Assembly: GCA_922989275.2 (NCBI GenBank)
Contig: OV277863.1
Coordinates: 17,822,001-17,886,000, forward strand
Source of the DNA: Gari tellinella
Lineage: Eukaryota; Mollusca; Bivalvia; Cardiida; Psammobiidae
Reading direction: 5' to 3'
Length of the DNA: 64,000 nucleotides
How positions within the stretch are numbered: the first letter of the stretch is position 1; each line of letters starts with the position of its first letter. The notes under the pieces are model-generated. The model saw nothing but the letters and a program-made list of their open reading frames with translations. It had not been told where the DNA came from and made no database searches. Position numbers and translations under genes: made by a program. This document shows positions 30,855 through 40,960 of this stretch, in pieces.

Positions 30855-31420
30855 AGAGTTCGTCTACTAAATGACCAATTTTGTTGAGGTCCATATGCCG
30901 CTATTGATTAGGCGGCTCGGGTAGAGGTTGTCTATCCTCTTTTTGTATGGGAGAACATATATTTGTACGGGTTCTGGTTCGTCGTTTACCAGACCATTGC
31001 ACATTTGACCAGAGATTTCTCCCTTAGACACCATTAAGTTAATTGTTTTCGAAACTACTTGGTTGTGGTGTGGTATTCCTTCAGATCGTAGTTGGTCTGA
31101 CAGTAAAATGCCTCATTTTCGAGGTTTACCTGTACAATTTTAGATTGTCAGTTTTTATTACCACTACTGCCGAGCCTTTATCGACTTTTTGATAACCAGA
31201 TAATTGTTTTTCATGATACTGTCGAAGGTTTTTAGTTCAGATTTTGTCAGGTTTCTCTCTCTTGAAGGTGGCTTAGGCTACATGTTCAGAAATTTTATCG
31301 TAATGAAACGGATTAAAGCATCCACAATTGGGTTTCCCCCCTTCTTAGGGGATCCAAGTAGATTTTTGCTAAGTTTTTGCCTTAAGCCTGGTCATGGTTA
31401 TCTGACCTCTCTCTAAACAG
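30855..31420 (-). pseudogene. Reverse transcriptase relic, N-terminal part (Penelope/nLTR-like)
   Basis: Minus-strand translation in shifting frames gives, in family order: GGNPIVDALIRFITIKF (about 31340-31290); NLTKSELKTFDSIMKNN; after a frame change VDKGSAVVVIKTDNLKLY (about 31175-31120), whose DKGSAVVV block is a hallmark of this RT group; EPEPVQIYVLPYKKR; and LNKIGHLVDELFNPL (about 30895-30855), matching the usual TEKISxxVDxxLNPL block. It stops where MITE-D begins. Catalytic motifs are absent from this part. Stops and frame changes are frequent. Confidence 0.75.
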
Positions 31421-31636
31421 TGTTTCGTGAGATGGGTTTATGTTTCAATCTTTCTTTTACTGAGAGCTTTTTTTCCCTTTCTGCACGAACTCGACCACAT
31501 ACGGTCCCTAGCGCAGTCGTGATCTGGACTTGCTCCTCAGGTTTGCAGTTAAGTATTTCCTCTGCCAGCCTTGTTTGAGCAGGGTAAGTTAAGCTATTCA
31601 GAGATAAGTTCTTGTTTGAACCAAGCTTAACGTTTT
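31421..31636 (-). pseudogene. Open stretch upstream of RT relic, unrecognised
   Basis: About 70 codons without a stop, including YPAQTRLAEEILNCKPEEQ and VQITTALGTVCGRVRAERE, KERLKHKPISRNTV. Mixed hydrophilic composition looks more protein-like than the surrounding DNA. It lies just 5' of the RT relic on the same strand and may be its upstream region or a captured exon. Family not recognised. Confidence 0.35.
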
Positions 31637-31640
31637 AGTT

Positions 31641-32985
31641 TACTTTTGTATAGACTACAAACATGTTTCTTTAGTTTAGAATGTAGTTGTCTTTACACCG
31701 CGGAAGATATTTAGACAAAAACAGGGTCCACGTTTATTTGGAGGTATATGATGATAAGGTACTATGTGAATCTAAAAATATCCATATGTCTCCATAATGA
31801 ATGTTATAAAAACAACCGGAATTATCAATTTCGCTGCATCGACACACCTTTCAAAACTTTCAACCAGTATCTTATTCATCTTTTGGGAGCGATTATACTT
31901 AATATAGCATCATTATAAATATATGGCTATTTGGTTTCAAAATCAATTTCAAACATCCTTTTACATGAGAACATTAATAATTGTTCAACACATCACCTAT
32001 TTGTCACAACGTCGCATTTAACATAATATGTTACATGTTTTCAATTGTCGTTTCTAGTGTTTTTAACGGCAAACAGAATATCACTGATTAGAACAATCGT
32101 GTCTGTTTTTCTAACATAATTAATTACGCTATTTATTCAGATGGCGTTTTGAAACAAAAGTGTTTGATTATTTTTGTGTAGTCAAAAAAAATACAAATCA
32201 GGTTCGTCGAATATTATTTTCAAGCCGAAGTACTAGTAAGGCACAGTAAAGTCTGAAAAATAAAAACACGTAGATACAGTATCGATAAATGAATATCTAC
32301 ATACTAGGACACAAACATGCATGCATATTTATACACAGAATGCAGATATACAAACTGGCTAATAGACTAATAGATCAGTATATTCTGATATTAATATATT
32401 GATAGACAGGTTCATGGCGCATAAAGCAAGTTCGTCGTTCAATATTAATTTCATGAACTTTCCGAACGGTTCTCGGTTAAACGTCCCCTGTGGACACATA
32501 CATTATGGTTTTAACTGGTGACACGTTCTAACAATCCCTCTTGCTGGTTGAGGTGTCGAAAGAGACATTATTCCCAATAATTCACATGTCGCAATAAACC
32601 CTCCCTTCTCCTGGGGTCCATTTCGTGTGATATAGATTTATAACCGCTATTAGGGCCCATTAGGTTTGTAATAAAAACCACATTTAGGCAAAGCTATCAT
32701 CGCAATGGATAGTGCATTTAATTCCCGATCTCACCACCACTCAACAATGACCAACGAATCGTGTTTCTAACACCTGAAATTGATCACATAGGAAAGTAAG
32801 GTATAGCTATGCTACTTGGAAATCGTTTGATTACTTTTATCCTGTTGTAAACATCCACTTCAGTGAATGTGTTTAATTTGATTCTTTCACGAACATACTA
32901 TGTAAAATCGGTACAAAAAAGCGTTTTATAGGAAAGTAATGCGAATATTAGAGCATATACAATCGAACTTCAGTATCTCGAGCTC
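31641..32985. other. No gene recognised
   Basis: AT-rich intergenic-type DNA with no repeat or coding match that I can support. Confidence 0.4.
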
Positions 32986-32989
32986 AAGA

Positions 32990-33201
32990 ACCCTTTGCCC
33001 CATAACCTGTTTCTAGTATTGGACAAAGGTGACCTTACAGCTTATTCTGGTTTATCTTCAGCCTACTTTGAGCTATCATCTGCAGTAATATAAACTATTA
33101 AGTTATATACGCATGAGTAGATAAATAGAAATTACTACTTTAACTGGATAAATGAAACTAATAAAACTAATGTGCTAAAAAGCACGTCTACGGGGGAATT
33201 G
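32990..33201. mobile_element. MITE-D copy, diverged
   Basis: CCCTTTGCCCCATAACCTG left (the TTAA reads AGAA), GTCTACGGGGGAATTG right before TTAA 33202-33205. The centre is reduced to TTATTCTGGTTTATCTTCAGCC. Confidence 0.65.
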
Positions 33202-33335
33202 TTAAGTCGAACAGTAACACGTTACCACTACGTTGCAACATTGGCATTCAGATATACTCGACTTATGCGTGCAAGAGCTATTATAGGATTTACAAATAGA
33301 TTTTAGCGTTTTCGAAGTTTGGATGTTCGATTGTA

Positions 33336-33695
33336 CAGCGCTCCCTATCTACCAATGTCCTCCGAACAACGATTTGCTCCTTTCAACGATCATTGCCGCT
33401 GTTCCCAAAACAAGACAATTATAAGTATAATAATTTCACTTATGCAATATCGTCTTCTCAAAACTGTCGACTGCTGCTTTTCCCAAAGTAACACATTGGA
33501 CATTTTGACTGAGAAAAAACATAATAACGTGCGACAAACAGCTTGAATCAAGATCAGACGCTGCGATACGCGGCGTCTGATCCGGATTCAAGCTGTTTGC
33601 AATCGAAAGACAATTCCCTCCGTATAGCGACTCCCTCTGAACAACGCACACACTTTTTGTCTCCAATTTTGTGTCGTTGTAGAGAGGGAGCGCTG
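33336..33695 (-). mobile_element. MITE-B, complete copy, reversed
   Basis: TA, CAGCGCTCCCTATCTACC left; TTGTAGAGAGGGAGCGCTG right, TA. Core GAATCAAGATCAGACGCTGCG / CGCGGCGTCTGATCCGGATTC with AAACAGCTT / AAGCTGTTT arms. The terminal repeats are among the best preserved of the family. Confidence 0.85.
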
Positions 33696-34079
33696 TATTT
33701 CAACTCCTTGTCACTTAGTTTGTCATAGCAGACATGTGTGTGAGTGGTATAATTTGATATCGCTGTAGGGGTTTTAGTTAATAGGGTGACTCTTAATTAA
33801 AGCAATCTTCTTTCGCAAACTTCCACATACATTCTAATTATAAAAAAGATGTGATGAATTTGCTTTGTTAACACGTCTTGAGGGTAGCCTTTGAATTATA
33901 TTCCCGCTAAGAACTAATGAAAACACACTTTTTGTAACATATGTGACCAAATGTATTTTTTGTACAGGAAAAGAACACACATTGCCATTGCGCTCAGCTA
34001 CATCAGTAACTCAAAAGTGTTGAATCGATTACTCCATAGACACGCACATGTATCGTACTCCTGCACTAAAGACAGGTTA

Positions 34080-34262
34080 TCCTAACTTATACAGTTGTGG
34101 GTATGCACCATAAGCATTATTTCCTACATCCTAGAACAGGGTTGCTTAATTATGCTGCAAGTAATACAGAAAGCGCCTTACAGTGCATTCTGCTTTACTT
34201 TTAGTCTGCTTTAAGTGGTCTCCTGTCTTCACAAGCAGACACAGATCATAGAGTAAAGAATT
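34080..34262 (+). mobile_element. MITE-D copy, diverged
   Basis: TTATCCTAACTTATACAG, TTGTGGGTATGCACC, TACAGAAAGCGCCTTACAGTG, CATTCTGCTTTACTTTTAGTC, TGCTTTAAGTGGTCTCCTG, AGTAAAGAATTAA. The left palindrome arm is mostly lost. Confidence 0.55.
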
Positions 34263-34373
34263 AATATTTGTTATTTATGGTTTATTTCTTATACGACTTA
34301 ATATTACATTATCAATCATTTTGTTTTCAAGCGATGCTTGCGGCATGATTAAAGTGCAAGTTTAAAGTGCATA

Positions 34374-34833
34374 ATTTAATAAAAGCTAAACTTATACAAC
34401 TTATTGAATAGACTTTTGCCAGAGAAACGTAACTATTTCTGGCGTGTAATACTGATCGTGCATTTTTACAAATGACACGGTTAAGTATTATGTGGACTTG
34501 CACCGATGTCTGTAAAGCACTATCATTTCATCTGAATAATATTTATGTACGTTTTGGGAGTGCCGTATACCGCCAATTGATTGGTATCCCTATGGGTACA
34601 AACTGCGCGCCCCTTGTCGCAGACCTATTTTTGTACTGTTATGAGAGGAACTTTATGCTAAGTCTATAACCTGATTCACTGGCAGATATGATCGAAGCCT
34701 TTAACAATACATCGCGCAATCTAGATGATATTTTTAAAATAGACAACCCATTTTTTGATACGTTGTTTCATTTTATTTACCCAAAAGAACTACACCTTAA
34801 AGGCAGTATGTACATGTAGCTGTCAAGTAGCCA
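34374..34833 (+). pseudogene. Reverse transcriptase relic, palm region (Penelope/nLTR-like)
   Basis: One frame holds nearly the whole piece with only three stops: NLIKAKLIQLIE*TFARET, LACNTDRAF, WTCTDVCKALSFHLNNIYV, then YRQLIGIPMGTNCAPLVAD (34569-34625), the conserved substrate-binding block. After one stop comes MIEAFNNTSRNLDDIFKID. The catalytic YxDD box reads NLDD: a single-base change has replaced the Tyr while both Asp remain. It ends at FIYPKELHLK, where about 1.2 kb of other sequence intervenes before the C-terminal part at 36040. Confidence 0.85.
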
Positions 34834-35178
34834 AATCGCGCATTTCTAAACCTGAAAATTAAGGCACATACGTAATCTAAACATATAAAAAGAAGTAATC
34901 CGCAATGATTATTGAGGCAAGAAATCTATCAAACGCATGCATTTTGTGGAAAGGTGTCGATTTTTAAATCGGTTTGTTGACATTCGATCAGCGACGGAGA
35001 TTTTCCGAGTTCGTTCAGCTTGCGCCCGGTAAAGATGTTTCCATAGCTCATTATTAGTGTTTTCCTCTGACTTGACAGAGTTATTTTTAGATTGGAACAT
35101 TCTAAAACTTTAAAAGGGATGAGTATTCCCTACATCCAGCAAGAGACATTGATAGCTGTATTTATTGTGCGCAGTATA
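34834..35178. other. Insert between RT pieces, no gene
   Basis: No homology to the RT family and no other recognised repeat. A minus-strand open frame (34909-35100) has no domain. Confidence 0.4.
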
Positions 35179-35415
35179 CAGTAGAGAATACATTTTTAAT
35201 TTCCGTTTAAACGCAAACGCAATGCACTACACTGTGGAATATTACTTTTAGAAGTTTTAACTACATGTATTAAGTTTTAATCTGAGTAGCAAATAGGGTG
35301 GAGCCTGATCAAACGCCGGGTTACCCGGCGTCTGACCTGGCTCCAATATGTTTGCAATGGAAATAATAGTTTTGTATCCAAATGCGTTTATTGGGAAAGA
35401 ATAAAATATCAGTAA
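35179..35415 (+). mobile_element. MITE-A copy, diverged
   Basis: TA, CAGTAGAGAATACATT, TTTCCGTTTAAACGC, core GGAGCCTGATCAAACGCCGGG / CCCGGCGTCTGACCTGGC, TATCCAAATGCGTTTATTGG, GAAAGAATAAAATATCAGTA. The right end is lost. Confidence 0.75.
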
Positions 35416-35492
35416 AGTTAGCGCAGCTGTCTCGTGCTGCACGGGGGCCATACTTATCTCAAGTAGGAAAATGCACGATGATATAGTCCTTA

Positions 35493-35738
35493 CAGTGGAG
35501 AGAAAGTTATTCTTTCCCAACAAACACGTTAACGCTAAAACCATGATTTCAATTGCAAACGGTTTGGAGCAGATTAGACACCGGATAACCCGGCGTCTAA
35601 TCAGGCACCAAACTGTTTGCCACTCAGACTAACATGAATCGTCAGAATTGTCTAAAGGTTGTCCTTTTATGCGTTTTATTGCGATGCGTCTGCGCTTTGT
35701 TTGCGTTTAAACGGGAAAGAATAACGTTTACTCCACGG
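35493..35738 (-). mobile_element. MITE-A copy, reversed
   Basis: TA, CAGTGGAGAGAAAG, CCCAACAAACACGTTAACGC, core GGAGCAGATTAGACACCGG / CCCGGCGTCTAATCAGGC, GTTTGCGTTTAAACGGG, GTTTACTCCACGG. It faces the copy at 35179-35415 at 80 bp spacing. Confidence 0.8.
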
Positions 35739-36039
35739 TTACCTATTTACCATTATTAACTATTCTGTTCTTAAACTAAATCAGACAAGTCAGAAGAATC
35801 GGATCGATCACGTGACTCTTATTCGACCATGTGGAAATTCTCGGAAGCCGATACGAAGATTTGTTATATAAACAAAGAGCTTATTTTTCCAACCATCTCG
35901 ATAAGAAATCGGCACCTTTATGTATGATTCTTAAAGAAAGAGGGGCATATGTCAGGCATCTGACAACCGTTTTCGCTTAGTTTCAATACATAGAAAATGT
36001 ACATATATAAGAAATTGCGCGTTTTAAACATCCATTTGG

Positions 36040-36650
36040 GCGGTATTATCACTTTAATAAACCCAAAAAGTCAAATTTATCGGCACCATTTTTAGATTTG
36101 GATCTTTTAATAAATAACGGAATTGTTTCTTCTAAGATTTACGATAAACGAGATGATTGTGATTTTAGTATTGTAAATTATCCTCATCTAGATGGCGATG
36201 TTCCCCGTTCTACATATTACGGGGTTTATATTCCACAACTTATTCGTTTTGCTAGGGCCTGTACCTCTGCTGAGGACTTCCACATTCGTAATAAAAATAT
36301 TACTGAAAAGCTTCTTAAACAGGGGTACAGATTTCATAAACTTCATAAAACATTTTCTAAATTCTTTTATAGAAATCTTCCTCTCATTAACAAATATAAA
36401 TGTAACTTAAATTCTTTTCTGCGACAGGGTATTTCACATCCGGAATTTTATGGTGATGTAATTTACAGACTTTGTAAGATTCTTGGAGATATACATTTTT
36501 AAAACCTGTTTGTGAAACGTATAAGATCTTTCCTCACAAAAGATTATGATCCAATTATATTGCTGTGCACTTCACGTTTGGTTATCGATCAATCTACAAT
36601 TGATAACTATGCTTTCCGCTTTGGTTGTGCGACGACAGAGAGGGTTTAGC
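36040..36650 (+). pseudogene. Reverse transcriptase relic, C-terminal part
   Basis: Continues the piece at 34374-34833: HFNKPKKSNLSAPFLDLDL (36050-36107), then IYDKRDDCDFSIVNYPHLDG, RSTYYGVYIPQLIRFARACT, ITEKLLKQGYRFHKLHKTF, GISHPEFYGDVIYRLCKIL, all in one open frame to the stop at 36502. After a frame change, TSRLVIDQSTIDNYAFRFGC (about 36569-36628) is the last conserved block and ends in a stop. This part is far better preserved than the N-terminal pieces and shows no internal stop for about 135 codons. No endonuclease domain is visible downstream. Confidence 0.85.
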
Positions 36651-37370
36651 ACTACATGATGATGTATCTCTAAAGCCGTCCTTAACCGGGAGAGTTTTGT
36701 CGGGGTTTCGTGCTTTGTTTTTTCTCTTCCTCTCTGTCGTACCCTGAACCCATTCATTTATTACAGTTACTCGTGACTACGGACTAGTCGCTTGAGTACA
36801 ATTTGACTGTTGCCATAGTGGGTTATTTTTAGCACGGGCTTGAATATTTAATTCTTTCTCGTGTAACTAATAATCTTCTTGTCGTAGAATATTTGTTAGA
36901 TGTTTTACATGTATATCGATAAATATGACTGGCGCAGACCAAATATGTTTAAATTTATTGAATTGGTCAATTCTGAAAGTGAAATTATTATAAAGAAACT
37001 TGGCTATTTCCTTCAAAAGGCCTTTTTAAAACGAACTGATACACTGTTTATAACGGCCTGTGCTTATACCATTTCATAGTACTTGTATATTTTTATTGTG
37101 GAATCAGACATGTCAGTCGTTGAATAGCGTCGCACTCTTGTATTGATATCATTTTTTTTATTAGTATTTTTTTTAATAGAAAGATAGAAGAGTATTTGTG
37201 TAGTTTGGATGAACGGCAATATGATATTGTATTGTTTTTCATACAAACTACCCAAATGCATATCTATGCATATCTATCTGAGCTAATTATATTAGCTATA
37301 CAGACCAGTCATTGAATAGTGTCATGCTTAATAATTGTGTTTATATTATCATAAAGATAATAAGTGTCAC
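36651..37370. other. No gene recognised
   Basis: AT-rich DNA downstream of the RT relic, possibly its 3' tail, but no motif proves this. Confidence 0.35.
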
Positions 37371-37545
37371 GATCCACTGTTCCTTCTTGTTGTTTCGTTT
37401 CGAACAAGACTGATAGACGTGGACAACTTTGGACAGTATGTTTTTGAAATGGTAAAGTGTCGGTTTAGTACACTACATATTTGATTGGATCCACTATTCT
37501 TTCTTGTTGTTTCGTTTCGAGCAAGACTGATAATAGTGAAATACT
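37371..37545. repeat. Direct duplication of about 60 bp
   Basis: GATCCACTGTTCCTTCTTGT with GTTTCGTTTCGAACAAGACTGATA (37371-37412) recurs as GATCCACTATTCTTTCTTGT and GTTTCGTTTCGAGCAAGACTGATA (37487-37529), 117 bp apart. Confidence 0.7.
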
Positions 37546-37689
37546 CATGCCAATATGTTTCTTTTATACACAGCATGGTGCTATAATTATTTTCCCCCAT
37601 GTGGGCATCATATTGTCGACACAGCCTGTGTACTATTATCATTATAGTTTCGACACTATTTTGACACTTATTTCGCCGTAATGTAGTTA

Positions 37690-37871
37690 GCTTCGAAAAT
37701 GTCGTCAGCAAAGTTTGTCAATTAAGAATTTATTAGCTTTAAAAATAATGGTACTGAAAGATGGGTATCAAACAGTTTTGATAGAGACCAGAAACCGCGT
37801 AACGCGGCGTCTTGTCTGGATCTAAACAGTTGGAATAAACAGTTTAGGAACGACCAGCAGGCAAAGGTTAA
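37690..37871 (+). mobile_element. MITE-C sub-type copy
   Basis: TTCGAAAATGTCGTCAGC, AAACAGTTTTGATAGAGACC, core AGAAACCGCGTAACGCGGCG, GTCTGGATCTAAACAGTT, ACGACCAGCAGGCAAAGG, TTAA at 37868-37871. The right side matches 16860-17071. Confidence 0.65.
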
Positions 37872-38184
37872 CTACACGAGCATGAACAATCCTGAATCTT
37901 ATATCTGGGCAAATTAGATTAATAGCAATACAATTTTGTATTGTTCTTCATCTAAATTGGCCCCGACATACAGTTACCTGTTTAAATAATTAGTCAAGCA
38001 GTTTTGATGTAGACCAGAAACCGCGAACGCGGCGTCTTGTCTGGATCTAAAGAGTTGTATAAACAGTAAAGGCGTGATCAGCAGGCTAAGGGTAACTAGC
38101 TGTAAAGGATTATACACGAGCATGAACAATCTTGAATCTTATTGTAGCAGGGTTGTGTATATGATTAAATGGTGAGGGATTTAT

Positions 38185-38263
38185 GTAAGCGGCCCGGTGG
38201 TTCAGTCGGTAGAATACTTGCCCTGTAAGCAAGGGGTCCCGGGTTCGAGCCCCGGTCTGGCTG
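38185..38263 (+). repeat. tRNA-like SINE head (Thr-TGT-like arm)
   Basis: A-box TGGTTCAGTCGGTAGAAT, anticodon-type arm CTTGC-CCTGTAA-GCAAG, and a perfect B-box GGTTCGAGCCC inside a 5-bp TpsiC stem CCGGG/CCCGG. The acceptor arms (AGCGGCC and TCTGGCT) do not pair well and position 33 is not T, so it is a tRNA-derived repeat rather than a working tRNA gene. The longest open frame of the window (38110-38628, minus) is antisense through it. Confidence 0.7.
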
Positions 38264-38841
38264 CATACTTTTCTCACCATGTTACATTTGGCGCCCCACG
38301 TTGGGTGCCATTTATTACCGGCTAGTACATACGGACAAAAACGTAGTAAGGTTATCTCTTTTATTACATATATGTTACACGTCAATCCTAAGCTGGATGT
38401 GACAATCCTGTACCTGCAATAGAATGCAAATGCATTAAGTAACAGGTTATAGACATTATATATAGGCTGAAATATAGATGACATATAGCTACACAGAATC
38501 ATGATAATCAGCCCTTGACACAGTATATTACATATATAATAATAACGCCTTTTCAGTTCTAGTGGTCTTGAACCTATTTTAAAAGTACTTACATATAACA
38601 CATTAACATACAGATAGACATGGTTCACGACAGCAACAATAACTCACCAGTTTGTGGAACCAAGTACATGGACACAACCAAACTCTCCTTTTCACCTCAC
38701 ATACGCTCGTAATTTGTGGTTTCTGTGGGATTAAAACATGCAAGAAAGGTTAAGAACAAAGTCAAATTGGTTTTAGAACAACGAGAAATGCCAAATATGC
38801 TGCCGGGTTGAGTTTATAATTATATGGTGAGAGATTTGTGT

Positions 38842-38913
38842 AAGCGGCCCAGTGATTCAGTCGGTAGAACACTTGCCCTGTAAGCAGGGGGTCCCGGGTT
38901 CGAGCCCCCGGAT
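38842..38913 (+). repeat. tRNA-like SINE head, second copy
   Basis: GCGGCCCAGTGATTCAGTCG, GTAGAACACTTGCCCTGTAA, GCAGGGGGTCCCGGG, TTCGAGCCCCCGG. It has the same upstream words (ATGGTGAGAGATTTGTGTAA) as the copy at 38185 and then breaks directly into ATCAGCAGGCTATGGG, so its 3' half is absent. Confidence 0.65.
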
Positions 38914-39689
38914 CAGCAGGCTATGGGTAACTAGCTATAAGAGATTACACACGAGCATGAACAATCTTGAATCTTATGATTGGGCGAATTGAATTAATTG
39001 CATTACAATTTTGTATTGTTCCTCATCTAAATTAACCCAATCATACAGTCCTCTGCTTTCAATAATAAGTCAGAAACATATTAACGTCTTATAATTTTGT
39101 CAATGCTTTTTAGAGTCAGAAAATCTGTAATTGCTTTAGACTGTCATGTTTTCAGTCGGTCTGTAAGTAGTTGTTTCTTGTTGGTTGTAGTAACTAGTAG
39201 TTTTCATACTATTGCCACGAACCCTCAATTTATCTTGAAATTTCTTGTATATAAAACTTTTCTAAATAAAGCCTTTTATTTGCAAAATATGACGATCTTG
39301 ATTTGTTTCGGAAATTAGGGTATATCCCAAGTTTGGAATGATGTGCGTGGCAATAGAGAATTAATTGTATAGAATTGCTTAATTTTGTTTATTAACTAGA
39401 AGAAACGGTTTAAATGCCTTCTCCAACACAAACAAACGGTTAGTGATTTAGTTTTCTAGGGATGTCCCCTGTTACGATAAAAGCATAATTATTCAGGAAA
39501 AAGGTGGATTAATAAGGTGAAATAAAACATAACATAGCAAACAGGGCGGTCCACGATCGGACTTCTCTGTTAAGAGACGACTTATCTTGGGCTGCACTGT
39601 CTGAAGTTACCGTTACTTGTAGTGATATCAGTGTGGTTTATGTAAGATTCAAGTAATTACTTGACACACCTTTATATAGTCGCCATATT

Positions 39690-39825
39690 ATTATATTTGT
39701 TTGTTTATAATACATTTTGTATGTACATGTATGTTTATAACATAACTATGTAACGCTTAATGTTGACCTCATGTGCTTTCAAGCCCACTGGAGTTATGAA
39801 AATAAACTGAAACTGTATTTACTTA
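39690..39825 (+). repeat. Probable retrotransposon 3' end
   Basis: ACATGTATGTTTATAACATA, AACGCTTAATGTTGACCTCA, CAAGCCCACTGGAGTTATG, then AAAATAAACTGAAACTG: an AATAAA-bearing tail followed by an ACTG-repeat-like end, as found at the 3' end of some LINEs. There is no coding sequence upstream that I can read. The assignment rests on the tail pattern only. Confidence 0.4.
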
Positions 39826-39898
39826 CTGTGCTGGCGGTCTTTTTGGTTGTAAGGCTGTGGAACAGGGTTTATATTATATGTACACTGTTCGTCTTATG

Positions 39899-40058
39899 GG
39901 TGAATATAGGAGATAAAAGTGAGGTTGGGCGCCCCTAAACCCAGGTTTAACCCCCAGTGGTTGTTAATAATTAATTTATAATTAATTATTGATAATTAAT
40001 TTATAATTAAGTATTGATTGCTACTGACCGTACTAAGGCGGGCTCCTATATTCACTTT
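39899..40058. repeat. Inverted repeat with AT palindromic centre
   Basis: GGTGAATATAGGAG (39900) and CTCCTATATTCAC (40046) are complementary. Between them are GGCGCCCCTAAACCC and a run of TTAATAATTAATTTATAATT words (39964-40012) that can fold on themselves. A GT-rich stretch follows to 40190. Confidence 0.55.
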
Positions 40059-40059
40059 G

Positions 40060-40600
40060 CTTTATGTTTGGCTTGCGTGTTGTTTTCTATTTAGTGTGAA
40101 GATGAAGGAATGTTATTGCGCGTGTGTTGGTGTATGTGTGTGTTTGTTATGGTATGGCTGTGTGTGTTTATGTGTTCTGCTTGAGAGGTGGGTGTATTTT
40201 TTCTGTTGCGTTTCCTGCTTGAGTCTTTCGTATTTATTAAATCAATATGGATAGGATAACTATAAGACAAAAACGATCTAGTATCGTCATTTTAGGCTTA
40301 TATTTGACTTAAAAAACGTTTCTAGAAACCGACATGTTGGCCATTGATACCCGTCCAGTATTGGAAATGACAGTAATGCAAATACAAAATAATAATGTCA
40401 TCATCGTCTTTAAATAGGTAATTTAACCATTTCCCAAGTTGATTTCGGTATTGAATGTCTTCCCTGATAACGAGGGACACTAGAGTTCACTGTGTAATAC
40501 ACAAGAAATAATCGTTTTATTACCCAGTACTATATATAACTAGATTGTCAAAATAGCTAAGCCACAATACAAATGAAACAACAATGTATTAGTCATTTTT
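40060..40600. other. No gene recognised
   Basis: GT-rich low-complexity DNA to about 40190, then AT-rich. GTCTTCCCTGATAACGAGGG at 40458-40477 matches part of the 50437-50595 palindrome. Confidence 0.45.
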
Positions 40601-40960
40601 TAGTTTTCTTTACAGACGTCTGATGAAATGATCAGCGTCTTCTTGTAAGCGATTGCATGTTTACATCCGCACATTATGTAATGTTCGGGTCCCTCTTGTT
40701 TTTCGGTATATAAAGAAAAGCGGCTTAACTTGATGTGTATTACAAACTCGGCTCATTGATAATAGTTTTGTAATAAAAACTAATGAAGTATGAAATAATG
40801 TATTCAACCATCACCAGGCACCAATCAATAACAATTATTCAATACTATTGCATTACAAAACGGCGAGTCCGGGTACCGGAAGACCTCTCAATAACCCTGA
40901 TTTTAAAACTCCTCCGCATCATCATAGAGGGCATCATTTAAAACTGTTTTCCTCGGATTA
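40600..40960 (+). repeat. Dispersed repeat, inverted partner at 49560-49965
   Basis: ACAGACGTCTGATGAAATGAT, CAGCGTCTTCTTGTAAGCG, TTGCATGTTTACATCCGCAC, TGTTCGGGTCC, and further GCACCAATCAATAACAATTA, GAGTCCGGGTACCGG, CTCAATAACCCTGATTTTA are all found in complementary order in 49560-49965. The two are about 75 percent alike over 350 bp. Weak peptide-level agreement (PIN-YSIL-HY, PGT) exists, but both are interrupted. Confidence 0.65.

Larger units (their letters stand above)
37873..39065. repeat. Segmental repeat carrying two SINE heads
   Basis: The segment ACACGAGCATGAACAATCYT, GAATCTTAT occurs three times (about 37874, 38114 and 38951). GGGCRAATTRRATTAAT and ACAATTTTGTATTGTTC follow the first and third (about 37908 and 38983). 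The MITE-C core AGAAACCGCG...CGGCGTCTTGTCTGGATC is repeated at 38015-38050, and ATCAGCAGGCTAWGGGTAAC at 38079 and 38924. Together they show a duplicated block later interrupted by tRNA-like repeats. Confidence 0.65.

Noticed and set aside
38185..38263. Functional tRNA-Thr gene
   Set aside because: A- and B-boxes are good, but the acceptor stem does not pair, position 33 is not T, and a second degraded copy with the same upstream sequence lies at 38842.
38280..38320. Primer-binding site or LTR boundary suggested by TGGCGCCCCACGTTGGGTGCC
   Set aside because: No paired LTR, polypurine tract or gag/pol sequence was found near it, and the word is an imperfect palindrome that could be incidental.
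38110..38628. 172-codon minus-strand open frame, the longest in the window
   Set aside because: It reads antisense through a tRNA-like SINE head and flanking repeat; the peptide mirrors the B-box and A-box sequence and shows no protein domain.
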